64,000 bases of DNA from a bacterium (GCA_017445805.1 JAFSSC010000002.1:59984-123983), one strand, 5' to 3'. Positions 1-11,697 are shown, numbered from the stretch's first letter. A program made the numbers and translations. The notes: a model not told the origin generated them from the letters alone.

Positions 1-168
1 TTAAAATTCATTGATGTTTTGAAAAAAAAATTAAAAGTTATGGATTTATCAGCTTTAACACTATGTGAACAACATGATATTGATATCTATGTCTTTAATA
101 TTTTACAAAGTAATAGTTTGCTTAAAATAATTAATAAAAAATGTAAATTCACTCACATTCATAAGTAA
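1..168 (+). CDS. pyrH: UMP kinase, C-terminal end (partial)
   Basis: The window opens inside this gene; only the last 55 codons are present. The readable end contains MDLSALTLCEQHDIDIYVFN, the C-terminal signature of bacterial UMP kinases, which phosphorylate UMP to UDP in pyrimidine nucleotide supply. The stop is TAA at 166-168, 15 nt before frr. The pyrH-frr-cdsA order is classical in Firmicutes and supports the call. Confidence 0.85.
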   Translation, partial: LKFIDVLKKKLKVMDLSALTLCEQHDIDIYVFNILQSNSLLKIINKKCKFTHIHK

Positions 169-183
169 AATTGAGGCGAAAAA

Positions 184-738
184 ATGGTTGAATGGATAGA
201 ATTAAAAAAAGAGTTTGAACAAAATTTTGCAAAAATTAAATTGTGATTAAGTGAGGAATTTGCAAAAATTAATTCAGGTCGTGTTAATAGTAATATTTTC
301 AATCACATTAAGGTTGATGCTTATGGTCAAATTCTTCCTTTAATGCAATTAGCAAACATTTCTTCAATTGATGCTCGTCAATTACTAATTAAACCGTACG
401 ATCATAATTTGCTCAAAGAAATAGCCAAAGCTGTTGCTGAAAGTGAATATCATGTTAATCCACAAATCAATAGTGATTCCATCCGTGTTATTTTTCCACC
501 ATTGACAGAGCAAACGCGAAAAGAAAGTGTGAAAAAAGCAAAAATTTACTTGGAGCAAGCAAAAATAAAAATTAGAAATATTCGTCAACAAATTCAAGCA
601 AAATATAAAAAAGATAATAGCATATCAAAAGATTTAGTTCGTTATTTTGAAGATGAATTAAATTTGGTAACTAAAAATGCGAACAAAGATGTTGAACAAG
701 CTTTTGTTAAAAAAGAAAAAGATTTAATGACTTTATAG
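184..738 (+). CDS. frr: Ribosome recycling factor
   Basis: 184 residues, the normal length for this family. RRF works with EF-G to split the post-termination 70S ribosome. The N-terminal half carries the conserved region around SGRVNSNIF, and the C-terminal three-helix region is rich in Lys/Glu (VIFPPLTEQTRKE is the conserved hinge motif). An in-frame TGA at 244 reads as Trp, so under the standard code the gene would appear to start late, at 343. A GAGG-like ribosome site lies just upstream of ATG 184. It sits between pyrH and cdsA in an apparent operon. Confidence 0.95.
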
Positions 739-754
739 TTAATATATATTTCGG

Positions 755-1822
755 ATGATTGTTTTAAAAAAAATAAAAAATTTTGGTGCCAGAGCAAAAA
801 CAAGTTTTTTGATTGTTCTAATCTATATATTTTTGATAACACTTGCAATTTTTTCTAACCAAAAAACAACTGGTTTTCTTTTCGTACACGAAAAACAACA
901 AGCAATTTTTGCTTTCATTTTTAATTTTTGTCTCATACCGTTTATTATTTTTAGTTGTCTAGAGATTGCAAAACTTTCGTTTGTCAAATGAAAAAAAGTT
1001 TCTATAATAATTTCGTTTATTTGTTGTGCTTTTTATTTATTTGCAAATACTTTTCTTATTTTGAATAAATACCATTTTAAAAAATTTTCTTTAAATTTTT
1101 TATTTACACCTTATTTATTTTATTTGATGTTAATTTTTGGTTGAGTGATTATTATTTTTATCGGTAGTTTTGTTTTCGTTATTGCATATCAACAAGCGAA
1201 AATTTTGATGTTTGGAGAAACATTTTTTTGATTTCCAATTTTAATGGTATTGATAAATCTTTTTTTTCCAATTATTTTTTATTTAACAGTTTTTCATCAT
1301 TGGATTAGTTTTATTTTTTTACTATTGATTAGTAATTTAAGTGATGTTTTTGCCTATCTTGGGGGAAGTGTTTTTGGTAAAAAAAAACCTTTTATCAAAA
1401 TTAGTCCAAATAAAACTTTAATTGGTTTTGCCCTTGGTTTCATTTGTACATTGGTCGTTATATTTTCGTTATATTTACTAATTTTTTTTATTCATAAAAA
1501 AGACGGTAATGTTTTGCTTTTTTATTTTCTTGGAATTCAATTTTCATGTCAACCATCAATTGTCGATCAATGATGGTGATGATTAATTGCTTTTTCATTC
1601 ACTTTTACTTTCATTTTTATTAGTTTCACTGGTGACTTATTTTATAGTTTAATTAAGCGGATTTATCACATCAAGGATTTTGGTAATTTATTGCCTGGTC
1701 ATGGTGGAATTCTTGATCGGATTGATGCTTTAAGTTTTGTTTTTATTTTCTATTTCTTTTTCACTTTCTTGTTTCAAATTTTTCTCGATAACAACTCGTT
1801 AGAATTGATTTGATGTAAATAA
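755..1822 (+). CDS. cdsA: Phosphatidate cytidylyltransferase
   Basis: 355 residues. It makes CDP-diacylglycerol from phosphatidic acid and CTP at the membrane, the branch point for phosphatidylglycerol and cardiolipin. The protein is a string of hydrophobic segments. It ends with the CDP-diacylglycerol synthase signature: [12 protein letters not shown] followed by [12 protein letters not shown] (about residues 300-324). [12 protein letters not shown] near the middle is also a family hallmark. Several in-frame TGA codons (e.g. 1571-1576) encode Trp and break the gene under the standard code. The start at 755 lies 16 nt after frr. Confidence 0.93.
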
Positions 1823-1860
1823 TTTTAACTTTCACAAAATATCTTTAATAATTATTAAAG

Positions 1861-4800
1861 ATGTCACTTAATCGCAATTCATATTTCAAGAATTTTTTTA
1901 TTAAAACGAATGTGTTAACTGAACAAGATTTTACTTGTATTTCGACTTTTACAACTTTTTCACTAGAAATGCCGTCTAATAGTAATAAATATGTCAAAAT
2001 AACAATTAAAACTACTAATATTATTCCCTTTGACATTTATGAAAAACTAATCAAAGAACGTGCAAATTTAAAAGTTATCATTGTGGGGACAAAACCGGTA
2101 AATAATCTCGTTGAAATCGATAAATACATTGCTTTTTTTGCTGAAAAAAATTCCCTTTTAGATCAAAATATTTTTAATCTTTTAACAAAGTCCAATTATT
2201 ATTTTTCACATAATGGGAAAATAATGACGATTAAATATTTTACTAACAACGAATTGAATAGTTTAAAAAGTAACAGCAATAAATTACTACATTTTTTAAA
2301 AATTAATAACTTTAATCTTGAAAAAATAGATTTTGCTCTTGATCTAGTCAAACAACAAAAATCCATTAATTTTAAGATTGAGCAAGAAAAAAAAATTGAA
2401 GGTATTAAAGTTGCTCTTCGCAATGTTACGCCTAGCACATTGGATAAATACGAAAATTCTAATAAGGTTTCAGGAAATTTTGTTGTGATGAAACAATTAA
2501 CAATTGAGATGGCGGAAGTAAATCAAATTGTTAATTTACAAGGTGAAATTTTTGACGTCGAAATAAAACAAACAAGGAATAATGGTAAAATTTATTATTT
2601 TTCTTTGTACGATCATGATGATGGGGCGATTACACTTTCGTATTTTTTAAATAATTATGGTGCCATTCCTTTTTCTTCTAAAACTAATAAGATGATTTTT
2701 ATTAATGAGTCATATCTTATTTCATTTAAAATTGGTGATTGAGTTAAAGTGCAATGTAAGTTAGAAGCGACAAAATATACGAATTATCAAATTTTTGGAC
2801 GAATAATTAAAATTTGCCATGGGAAAAAACCTCCATTTTTGGCGACTATCGATAATGAACCAAAAAAAAGAGTGGAATTGTTGTGCCATTCAAAGATGAC
2901 GGCATTTGATGGAATTAGTAGTGTTAGCGATATTTTTCAATATGCCAAACAAATAGGACATCAATCGCTCGGAGTCATTGAACGTTTTAATGTGCAATCA
3001 ATTCCAGAAATCGTTGAAGAAGCTAAAAAAACGAAAATTCGACCAATTTTTGGTTGTGAATTTGAAATTATCCCTAAAAAGACAAATTTGGTTATTAATC
3101 CATGTAAAAATAAATTAATTAGTTCAGCGACATATATTATTTTTGATATTGAAACAACAGGTTTAAATAATGAATTTGATGAATTAATTGAATTTGGTGC
3201 TGTGAAGTATAAAAAAGGAACAATTGTCGATCAAATCGATTTTTTTTGTAAACCAAATAAACTTTTAACTCCTAAAATCGTTAACCTTACTCATATTACC
3301 AATGAAATGGTTGCTAATGGTTGTAGTCAAAAAGAAGCAATTATAAAAATACGTGAGTGAATCAAAGACGATATTTTAATTGCCCATAATGGAATTAGCT
3401 TTGATTTTGCTTTTTTAAATAAAATTTGTGAAAAAAACAATTTACCAATTTTTAGCAATTGCTTGATTGATACGATGCAAATATCGCGTGCGATAAACGA
3501 AACATTGGATTCTCATCGTTTGCAAAAAGTAACACGAAAATATAAAATCGATTACAACGAATTAGAAGCACACCGTGCTAGTAAAGATAGCCAATATCTC
3601 TTATATGTTTGACAAGCAATGATTGAACAGTTGCAAGAAAAAAAAATCAAATACATTGATGAAATTAACAATCTTCAAACCAATTCTTTAATTGCAAGTC
3701 AACATGGATATTTTGTTGATGTTTATGTCAAAACACAAAACGGAGTTAAGGCCCTATACCAATTAGTTAGTCTATCATTGACTAAACAGCTTTATCAAAA
3801 AAATGACCAACTTGATGACAAAAAAACAAAAGTTATTGGCAAACCAAAACTATATTTCGACGATTTATTGGAGTATAAGGATGATTTAATTATTTGCCCT
3901 CATCCAACAGAGGGTGAAATTTGACAATCCGTTATGAACGATACGGAAAAAGAACTAATCGATAAAATAAAAAAATATGATTATATTTTCTTATCACCTT
4001 ACAAGCATTTAGAGCACGAGATCGTTCGTGAAGAAATAAGAACTAGTGATATTATTCTAGCCCAAAAAAAAATTATTCATCTTTGTCAGCAAACCAATAA
4101 AAAAATATGCGCTGTTTCGGATTCATATTACTTAGCAAAAGATGAAGGAAAAATTCATGAAATTTATCTACATGTTAAACAATTAGGTGGTAATCGCCAT
4201 CGCTTATTTTCTTATCGCGATCGTGTTATTGAACCCGATCAACATTATTTAACAACAACCGAAATGTTGCAAGCATTCGATTATATTAATGATGATAAAT
4301 TATTAAAGGAAATTGTTATTGAAAATCCAATTAATTTTGTTAATTCTTGTCAAGAAAACATTTTTCCATTACATCAAAAACCAGAACGTCCAACGATTAA
4401 AAATTGTGCGGAAAAATTAATTGCATTGATTGATGAAAATACAAAAAAAATATATGGCTTAACTCCGCCAAAAATAGTTTCTGAGCGGATTGAAAAAGAG
4501 AAAAAATCAGTGATTGGCCAAGGTTTTGCTGTCATTTATTGGATCGCCCACCTCCTTGTAAAAAAGTCTAACGACGATGGTTATCTTGTTGGTTCACGTG
4601 GTTCTGTTGGTTCTTCGTTGTTGGCATATTTAGCTAATATTTCAGAGGTCAACCCTCTCCCTTCTCATTATTTATGCAAGCATTGTCATCATTTTGAAAT
4701 TTTTCCGCAAAAAAACAATCTTATTGATGGTTTTGATTTACCACCGAAAAAATGTCCTTGCTGTGGTAAAGAAATGATTAGTGATGGGCATAATATTCCT

Positions 4801-6288
4801 TTTGAAGTTTTTCTTGGTTTCAAACCTGGTGATAAGACACCTGACATTGATTTGAATTTTTCTGGTGATTATCAAGCAATTGCTCACAATTTTATTAAAG
4901 GTTTGTTTGGTGAAATGCATGCTTTTCGTGCCGGAACAATTGCAACTGTTGCCGCAAAAACAGCATATGGTTATGTTAAAAATTATTTTGAGGAAGTCCG
5001 ATCCGATTTTCAACCAACAAATGCTTTAATAAAATATTATTCAAAGCGATGTGAGGGTGTTAAGCGAACGACTGGGCAACACCCTGGAGGAATTGTTATC
5101 GTTCCAAAACAATTTGATGTTTGCGATTTTACACCTTACAATTACCCATCAAATGACAAAAGTAAAAATTGGTACACAACACATTTTGCTTTTCAAACGA
5201 TTCATGATACGCTATTGAAGTTTGATATTCTTGGGCATGATGAACCAACGATATTAAATTATCTTTTCAAATTGACAGGAATTAATCCTTTAACAATCCC
5301 TAATTTTGATACCAAAGTTATTAGTTTATTTAGTAATTCTAAGAGTTTAAATATTATTGATGAAAATTATGATGTAAACAAAATTGCAACAATTGGTTTA
5401 CCCGAATTTGGAACAGAAATAAGTCGTGATATTATCGCTGAAACTAAACCACAATGTATTGGTGATTTAATTAAAATTTCTGGTTTAAGTCATGGAACAA
5501 ATGTTTGAAAAGGTAATGCCCAAGAGTGAATTAATAAGGCAAAAAAAACAATTCAAGATGTCATTTCTTGCCGCGAAGACATCCTTTCTTCATTAGTGCA
5601 GTGGGGTGTAAAATTCGAGGTTGCCTTTTTAGCAACAGAAACAATTAGAAAAGGAAAAGGAATAAAACCAGAAGATGAAGAAATTTTTCAACAATGCAAT
5701 GTTCCGGCATGATTCATTCAATCATGTAAACTAATAAAATACTTATTTCCCAAAGCCCATGCGACCGCTTATGTTTTAGATGCGATTAGGACAGCATGAT
5801 ATAAGGTTTATTATCCACACGAATTTTATGCCGTTTATTTCACAGTACGAACAAAAGAAAATTTTGATTTGCCAACAATCATTGGCGGCAAAGAGAGTGT
5901 GGAGAAAGTTTATAAGGATTATTGCTCACGTCGGAAGGTTAGAGGAATAAATGCTTTAAAGAATAAAGAAGTAAATTTGATTCCAATTTTTGAAATTTGT
6001 CTTGAAATGTTTGCGCGAGGAATATTTTTGAAAAATGTTGATTTAAATAAATCTGATTTGAATAATTTCACTATTGATAATGGTGCAATCCTTCCACCAT
6101 TTACTGCGATTGATGGTTTGGGAATTGAAGTAGCAAAATCAATTGTTTCAGCTCGTAAAGATAAACCATTTTCTTCGATTCATGATTTGCAAAATCGAAC
6201 AAAAATTAATTCAGCAATTTTAACAAAGTTGAAACAATTACATATTTTAGATAATTTGTCCGAAGATCAACAAATGAATCTCTTCTAA
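1861..6288 (+). CDS. polC: DNA polymerase III alpha subunit, PolC type
   Basis: 1475 residues, typical of Gram-positive/Mollicute PolC, the replicative polymerase with built-in proofreading. Domains in order: N-terminal region; OB fold near residues 210-290; PHP domain from about 340, interrupted by a 3'-5' exonuclease (DIETTG at about 428, IAHNGISFDFAFLN, then HRASKDSQYL); Cys4 zinc module CKHC...CPCC near 938-970; catalytic palm with PDIDLNFSG near 994; GQHPGGIVIVP near 1072; thumb/fingers and a helix-hairpin-helix region near the C-terminus. The PHP metal site looks decayed (LLCHSKM and VIERFN where HxH and TDH are expected). No Shine-Dalgarno is evident at ATG 1861. Many Trp are TGA. Confidence 0.97.
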
Positions 6289-6293
6289 TTAGA

Positions 6294-6299
6294 TATAAT
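6294..6299 (+). promoter_or_regulatory. -10 box for RNase P RNA
   Basis: A perfect TATAAT, six bases after the polC stop. It would start transcription near 6305, where the RNase P RNA helix P1 begins. No convincing -35 is visible. Confidence 0.55.
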
Positions 6300-6303
6300 T
6301 AAC

Positions 6304-6650
6304 TTGCCTACAGTTAATTGCTGTTTGGTAAACAAATAGAGGAAACTCCATGCTTGCACAAGGTGTTAATCTTGTAGTGTTTGTGTGTGGTGAAAAAATA
6401 AACCACAAAATGCTTATGCATTATGGAAATTAAGTTCTAAGGTATATATTGTACTATGAATAAGATTAAAAAGTACCACAGTGACGAAATGAATGAAAAT
6501 TCTAAATGAAACGCGGTAAACCCCACAAGCAAGAAACCTAAATTATTGGTAAGGGAATTCTTTTGTAGGAATTGAACGACAAAAGGAACAATTTTTCTAA
6601 ATTGTAGATAAATAATTAACTTAAAACAGAACATGGGTTATATAGGCAAA
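6304..6650 (+). ncRNA. rnpB: RNase P RNA (bacterial type B)
   Basis: The catalytic RNA that removes 5' leaders from tRNA precursors. The conserved 5' core reads GAGGAAACTCCATGC (around 6339), close to the universal GAGGAAAGUCC. Downstream are the conserved blocks ACAGTGACGAAATG, GAAACGCGGTAAACCCC and GCAAGAAACC, and the 3' end has AGAACATGGGTTATATAGGC. The ends pair as TTGCCTA (6304-6310) with TAGGCAA (6643-6649), giving helix P1. Length is about 347 nt. It fills the polC-mnmG gap, followed directly by a terminator. End points are good to a few bases. Confidence 0.9.
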
Positions 6651-6676
6651 AAACAACACAGGAGTGTTGTTTTTTA
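6648..6676 (+). terminator. Intrinsic terminator of rnpB
   Basis: Stem AAAACAACAC / GTGTTGTTTT around an AGGA loop, followed by a T run. It lies immediately after the 3' end of RNase P RNA. The T run merges into TATATAAT, which looks like the -10 of mnmG. Confidence 0.8.
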
Positions 6677-6682
6677 TATAAT
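6677..6682 (+). promoter_or_regulatory. -10 box for mnmG, overlapping the rnpB terminator tail
   Basis: TATAAT directly after the terminator T run, 12 nt before ATG 6695. This implies a very short mRNA leader. No clear -35 is seen; the T-rich terminator occupies that position. Confidence 0.4.
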
Positions 6683-6694
6683 CATACTAATTTG

Positions 6695-8533
6695 ATGCCA
6701 AAAAATTTTGATGCAATCATTGTTGGTGCAGGTCACGCCGGATTAGAAGCTGCATTTGCTTGTGCTAAATTAAATCTAAAAACAGCACTGATTACTTTAA
6801 ATTATGAGCATATCGCAGATACACCATGTAATCCTTCAATTGGTGGTCCCGCCAAAGGGGTTGTTGTACGTGAAATTGATGCTTTAGGTGGAATGCAAGC
6901 ACAAGCGGCTGATCGTAATCAATTACAAATAAAATTGTTAAATACAAGTAGAGGGGCTGGAGTTTGGGCATTACGTGCACAAATTGATAAGATAAAATAC
7001 CATGAATGATTTTGTCAACAAATTCGTAAGCAAAAAAATTTAACGCTAATAATTGATGAAGTTACTGATTTGATTATTGAGAAAAAAAAGATTATTGGTG
7101 TTAAAACAAAAAAGGATATTTTTCATTGCAAAGCAGCAGTTATTACAACTGGAACTTATTTAAGATCAGTTTGTCATTTTGGCAATAAGCAATTTAAATC
7201 TGGTCCTTCTTTTCAAAAATGTGCTGAAAAATTATCTAAATCACTTGTAAAAAATGGTTTTAAATTAATTCGTTTAAAAACAGGAACACCCCCACGAATT
7301 TTAGATACAAGTATTAATTACGGTAAAATGCAAATTCAACCTGGTTCGAAGCAACCATTGGCTTTTGTTCACTACAAGCCTTTTTACCGTCCTTTTAAAG
7401 ATCAAATACCATCATATTTAATTTTTACGAATAAAAAAATTCATGATTTAATTAAAAGGAATATTAAACGCAGTGCAATGTATGCGGGTCGCATCCATGC
7501 AATTGGTCCACGATATTGTCCTAGTATCGAAGATAAAGTTATAAAATTTCCTCATAAATCAAAGCATCAATTATTTATCGAACCGGAATCATTAAAAATG
7601 AATACGATTTATTTGCAAGGTTTTTCAACAAGTTTTGATGTGCAATTTCAAGAAAAACTTGTTCATCTTTTGCCTGGTTTTGCTAAGGCTAAAATTTTGA
7701 AATATGCTTATGCAATCGAATATGATGCCATTGATCCAACACAATTAAAATTGAATTATGAGGCAAAAAAAGTTAATAATTTGTTTTTTGCCGGACAAAT
7801 TAATGGTACATCAGGCTATGAAGAAGCTGCCGGTCAAGGTTTATTAGCTGGTATAAATTTATTTTTGAAAATTACGAAAAAACCACCATTAGTTTTGTCT
7901 AGGCAAGAAGCTTATATTGGGGTAATGACTGATGACATTATTACAAAAGGAATTAGCGAACCATACCGCTTACTAACATCGCGTGCCGAACACCGCTTAT
8001 ATTTACGTAATGATAATGCACAAGAGCGACTATTAAAATATGGTTACAAAGTTGGTTTGGTTAGTGAAAAAGTTAAAAAAGATTATGAGTTGCAGCAAAA
8101 AAAAATTAATAAAATTTTAAATTTATTAAAAACTAAATATGTTGGAGATTTCACACCGTTGCAAAAAAAATATAAATGTCCCAACTATACTTTATTTCAA
8201 TTATTGAAAAGACCAGATGTTAAATTAAACGATTTATTAAATTTTTTAAAAACTAAAGTCAATAATATTGTTTGCCAAAAAATTGAAATTCAAGTTAAAT
8301 TTGAGGGATATATTAATAATCAATTAAAAAGTATTAAAAAATTAAATAATTTATCTAAAGTTAGTTTAGCAAAAATAAAAAATTACAAGGAAATAAAAAA
8401 TTTATCATTAGAGGCAATCGATAAGTTAAATAGAATTATGCCCGAAAAATTAGATCAAGCATCACGAATTAGTGGGATAAATTTAATTGACATCGCTATT
8501 ATTAAAAATTATGTAGATCGGATGAAAAAATAA
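6695..8533 (+). CDS. mnmG: tRNA U34 carboxymethylaminomethyl-modifying enzyme, FAD subunit
   Basis: 612 residues, the usual GidA/MnmG size. With MnmE it adds the aminomethyl group to wobble uridine 34. The N-terminus has the FAD-binding Rossmann motif [10 protein letters not shown] (residues 11-20), followed by [10 protein letters not shown] and the conserved [13 protein letters not shown]. The middle contains LKTGTPPRI, and further on are [16 protein letters not shown] and [19 protein letters not shown] 6695 is chosen over a TTG one codon upstream because it starts the family-like [11 protein letters not shown]. rsmG follows 3 nt later, a conserved pairing. Confidence 0.96.
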
Positions 8534-8536
8534 CTT

Positions 8537-9250
8537 ATGAATTTTATTAATTTCGAAAAAGAAATCAAGACAAATTTTCATCTTGAATTAACACCAACAA
8601 CACGAAAAAAATTTTTGATTTATAAAGATTTTTTGCAACAAGAAAATAAAAAAATTAATTTGACGAATTTAATTGCGGAAGATTTAATTTGACAAAAATA
8701 TTTTTTTTATGGTGTAGTTTGTTATCGTAATGTAAATTTTTATAAAATAAATTCGATTTTAGATTTAGGCAGCGGTAGTGGTAATCCTGGAATAATTTTA
8801 AAATTACTTTTTCCGCATTTATCCGTTACAATCGTTGAGGCTAGTCGTAAGAAGATACATTTTATGCAATTATTAGCAAAAAAACTAAATTTATCAAAAA
8901 TTAAATTTATTAATAGGCGAATTGAACAGATAAAACCTAGTGCAAATTTTTCTTTTGATTTATGCACAGCTCGGGCTGTTGCAAGATTAGAAATATTACT
9001 AGAATTATTAATTCCATATTGCAAAGTTTCTGGTTTAATTGTTATTCCAAAATCCATAAATTACAAAAAAGAAGTAAGCGATTTAAATCATCAACTTAAT
9101 ATATTAAAATCAAAATTAGTGAAAATTGAGAGAATTATTGATAATAAAAATATTTTTAACACACTTTTTATAAAAAAAATTGCATCAACACCAATTTTAT
9201 ATCCACGAAAGTATAGTTTGATAAAAAAAGGTTTTTGGAATAATGACTAA
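8537..9250 (+). CDS. rsmG: 16S rRNA m7G527 methyltransferase
   Basis: 237 residues. A SAM-dependent class I methyltransferase of the RsmG/GidB family that methylates G527 of 16S rRNA. The SAM loop LDLGSGSGNPG is at about residues 75-85, and TARAVA near 140 is the second family motif. It begins 3 nt after mnmG (the usual gidA-gidB pair) and overlaps the next ORF by 8 nt (ATGACTAA), suggesting translational coupling. Confidence 0.92.
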
Positions 9251-9719
9251 AAAAAATAAAAATATCATCGTTTGCGATTTATTTAAAACAAATCAAAAAT
9301 ATTTCGTTGATTTACTAAAATTAATATTAGCAGATTTATGTTTTTTACCAATAGTTATTAATTTTCCGTTTGAAAAGAACTTACCAAAAATATTCAAAAA
9401 AAACGAAAAATTAATTTTTAACTATGATCCGCAACAAAGCGAAGCATTATCAAAAATTGTTAATATGGTCGATACAAGTTTTATTTTTATTGATTTTAAT
9501 GAATTAGACTCATTTAACTGGTCAAAAAAAATATGCAAAGTTTCGTTAAATTCATTTTCCAATTTTTTTATTATTTATAACTATAAAAATAACTTTAATA
9601 ACAATAAGAAAATCATTGACTTCAAAATTATGATTAAGCCTAGATGATTATTTATGATTGGAGAATTAAATGAGCATAACAAAAATTTACTTTATATAAA
9701 AATAAGCACAACTTTATAA
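9243..9719 (+). CDS. Unrecognised 158-residue protein downstream of rsmG
   Basis: I do not recognise this protein. It starts inside rsmG (8-nt overlap) and is read through one TGA (Trp) at 9645. The N-terminal IIVCDLF followed by alternating hydrophobic strands and charged helices suggests an alpha/beta cytoplasmic fold. No P-loop or metal motif is visible, and it has no signal peptide or membrane segment. Its position after gidA-gidB is where many bacteria carry parA/soj, but the ParA Walker motif is absent, so a degenerate ParA is only a guess. It ends 19 nt before the convergent rpsB stop. Confidence 0.6.
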
Positions 9720-9738
9720 AATAGATTACTTATAGAGC

Positions 9739-10737
9739 TTATTTTCATTTAGTAGGGGTTGTTCTTTTCGCTTGTCTAACTATTTCAGGAAGAATAATTT
9801 CATCATCTTTTTTACCGACAACCGCTTGAGGAATTTTTTTTGCTTCAGCAATAGCATCAGCTAAAATTGAAAGCAATAATCATAATGAACGATTTGAGTT
9901 TGTATTACCTGGAATAACGAAATCAATTATGTCTGGATTAGCATTGGTATTAGCAATTGAAATTATTGGTATTTTCAGTTGTCGAGCTTCTTTAATTGTA
10001 TTGTGTTCAAGAATAGGGTCAATCGTGATAATCACATTTGGTAAACTTTTCATATTTTTTATTCCACCAATAAATTTTGTTAATTTAGCGATTTTTTTGT
10101 TCATTAAAACTTGTTCTTTTTTAGGATATTTATTGATTTCTTCAGACTCGAATAAAGATGTTAACTTGTGCAACTTATTGATAGAATTAACAATTGTTTT
10201 ATAATTTGTCAATGTTCCACCCAATCAACGTTGATTGATAAAATATTCCCCAACTCTTTTTGCTTCGTTAGCAATATGTTTTTTAATAAAATCATTGTGT
10301 GTTCCAACAAACAAAATTTTTCCACCTTGTTTTGCAATATCGTATAAGAAATTGTAGGCACGATTTAAAAAAACAATAATTTTCAAAATGTCAATCATTT
10401 TCTTTTTTTGCGATTTATTGTGATAAATAAAAATTTTCATTTTCGGATTTCATAGAAATGAGGGTAAACCAACATAAACACCGGCTTCCATCAATTTAGG
10501 AATGGAAACTAATTTTTTTAGCTTTGTATTAGATAAATCAACAAAAATTTTTAACCTTGCTTCAATGCTTTTTTGAATCACTTCTAAATTCTTGTTTGAA
10601 GCAAAAGAAGAATTGTTGGAATTAGATGACTTGGAAAGTGTTTTTTGCCTTCCTTGATCATTATTTTCTTTTTTTTCCACTACCTCAATCGTAGAATTTG
10701 AGTTTTCATTGTTTTTTACTATTTTTTTAACTGCCAT
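9739..10737 (-). CDS. rpsB: 30S ribosomal protein S2 with N-terminal extension
   Basis: 332 residues, longer than the 240-290 usual for S2. The core is unmistakable: KLMEAGVYVG, WNPKM (Trp as TGA at 10450), GKILFVGTHNDF, RWLGGTLTN (Trp as TGA), FIGGIKNMKSLPNVI, and the C-terminal DFVIPGNTNSNRS. The first 80 or so residues are a low-complexity Lys/Asn/Ser-rich extension absent from standard S2. The start is ATG 10737; a TTG three codons upstream is also open but lies almost on the -10 box. A TATAAT (10749-10754) sits between nusG and this gene, giving it its own promoter besides read-through. Confidence 0.93.
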
Positions 10738-10748
10738 TCGATTCAATA

Positions 10749-10754
10749 ATTATA
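10749..10754 (-). promoter_or_regulatory. -10 box for rpsB
   Basis: TATAAT on the minus strand in the short gap after nusG, 11 nt before the rpsB ATG. The leader would be only a few bases. Confidence 0.4.
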
Positions 10755-10757
10755 TTA

Positions 10758-11468
10758 TTATTTATCAAGTTTTAAATCATTAAAACTTAAACTAAATTTA
10801 TTTATTCTACCAAACAATTCAAATTGAATTTCAGCAAGATTGTTTTCGTAATCAATTTTTGTAATCAGTGCTTTAGTTCCAGAAAAATTACCAGACATGA
10901 TAATAACGGTATTTCCTACTTTAAATTGTTGTAAATTACTATTTACTTTTTCAATTTTGTTAGTATTTTCACTAGTTTCATTTTTCAAATCATTTTTATT
11001 TATAGTTGTTTGCATTTTAGTTTCAAACTTCTTAGCAATATCTTCAAATTCATGGATATTAATTGGAGTTGGTAATATTCCTTTTCCACTTGAACCAACA
11101 AATCCCATAACTCCCGTTGTATTTCTAATTGCATACCAAATGTCAGGATTTAAAACCATATTAATAAAGATATAATTAGGAAATTTGTTAGTAATTGTTG
11201 TTTTAATTTTTTTATATCCTCCATTTGGTTGAGTTTCTCATTTTATTGTTTTTGTATTTTTTAATGAAAGTGGTAAATTTGGGTCATTTTTTTGATATGT
11301 TGTTATATCAACTTTTTTTGTTGTAAAAACTTTTATTTCTTTTACTTCGTTTCCATAGTAATTGTAATTTTTCATTTTTTCAATTAAAGCATCTTTAATT
11401 GCCATTTCTTTTCCCCCAAGAGTGGTTACAATAAATCATTGTGTTTTGTACAGTACTTCCTTTTGCAT
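10758..11468 (-). CDS. nusG: Transcription elongation/antitermination factor NusG
   Basis: 236 residues, larger than Bacillus NusG (about 177) because of a long insertion in the N-terminal domain. The NGN domain is recognised by QWFIVTTLGGKE at the start and by PDIWYAIRNTTGVMGFVG. The C-terminal KOW domain shows FKVGNTVIIMSGNFSGTKA. It binds RNA polymerase and links it to Rho or the ribosome. Start ATG 11468 has AAAGG upstream. It lies 7 nt downstream of secE in the conserved rpmG-secE-nusG order. Two Trp are TGA, so the N-terminal third is hidden under the standard code. Confidence 0.93.
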
Positions 11469-11475
11469 ATAAAAA

Positions 11476-11697
11476 CTAAACCTTTTTAATAATCATTAAA
11501 TCTAGACAAAGTACAATTCCACCCAAAATTAAACAAATAATAAGAACGGTAATGAAATCATATAAAATTTTTTTCTTTTTATAATATGAAATACGTTTCA
11601 ATTCTTTCCTCATTCCAAACCACCACCTTTTAAAATAATTAGTTCGTTCTTTTTTTGGTTTTGTAGATTTATTAATTTCAATATTTTTAATATTCAT
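11476..11697 (-). CDS. secE: Preprotein translocase subunit SecE
   Basis: 73 residues, the short single-span SecE form. The family motif FGMRKELKRISYYKKKK lies before one transmembrane helix near residues 47-68 (FITVLIICLILGGIVLCLDL). SecE clamps SecY in the Sec channel. It overlaps the upstream rpmG stop by one base (TAATG) and is followed by nusG, the standard arrangement. Confidence 0.9.
   Translation of the reverse strand: MNIKNIEINKSTKPKKERTNYFKRWWFGMRKELKRISYYKKKKILYDFITVLIICLILGGIVLCLDLMIIKKV

Noticed and set aside
6437..6634. Minus-strand ORF of 65 codons in the polC-mnmG gap
   Set aside because: It lies wholly inside the RNase P RNA, whose conserved blocks and flanking terminator explain the region.
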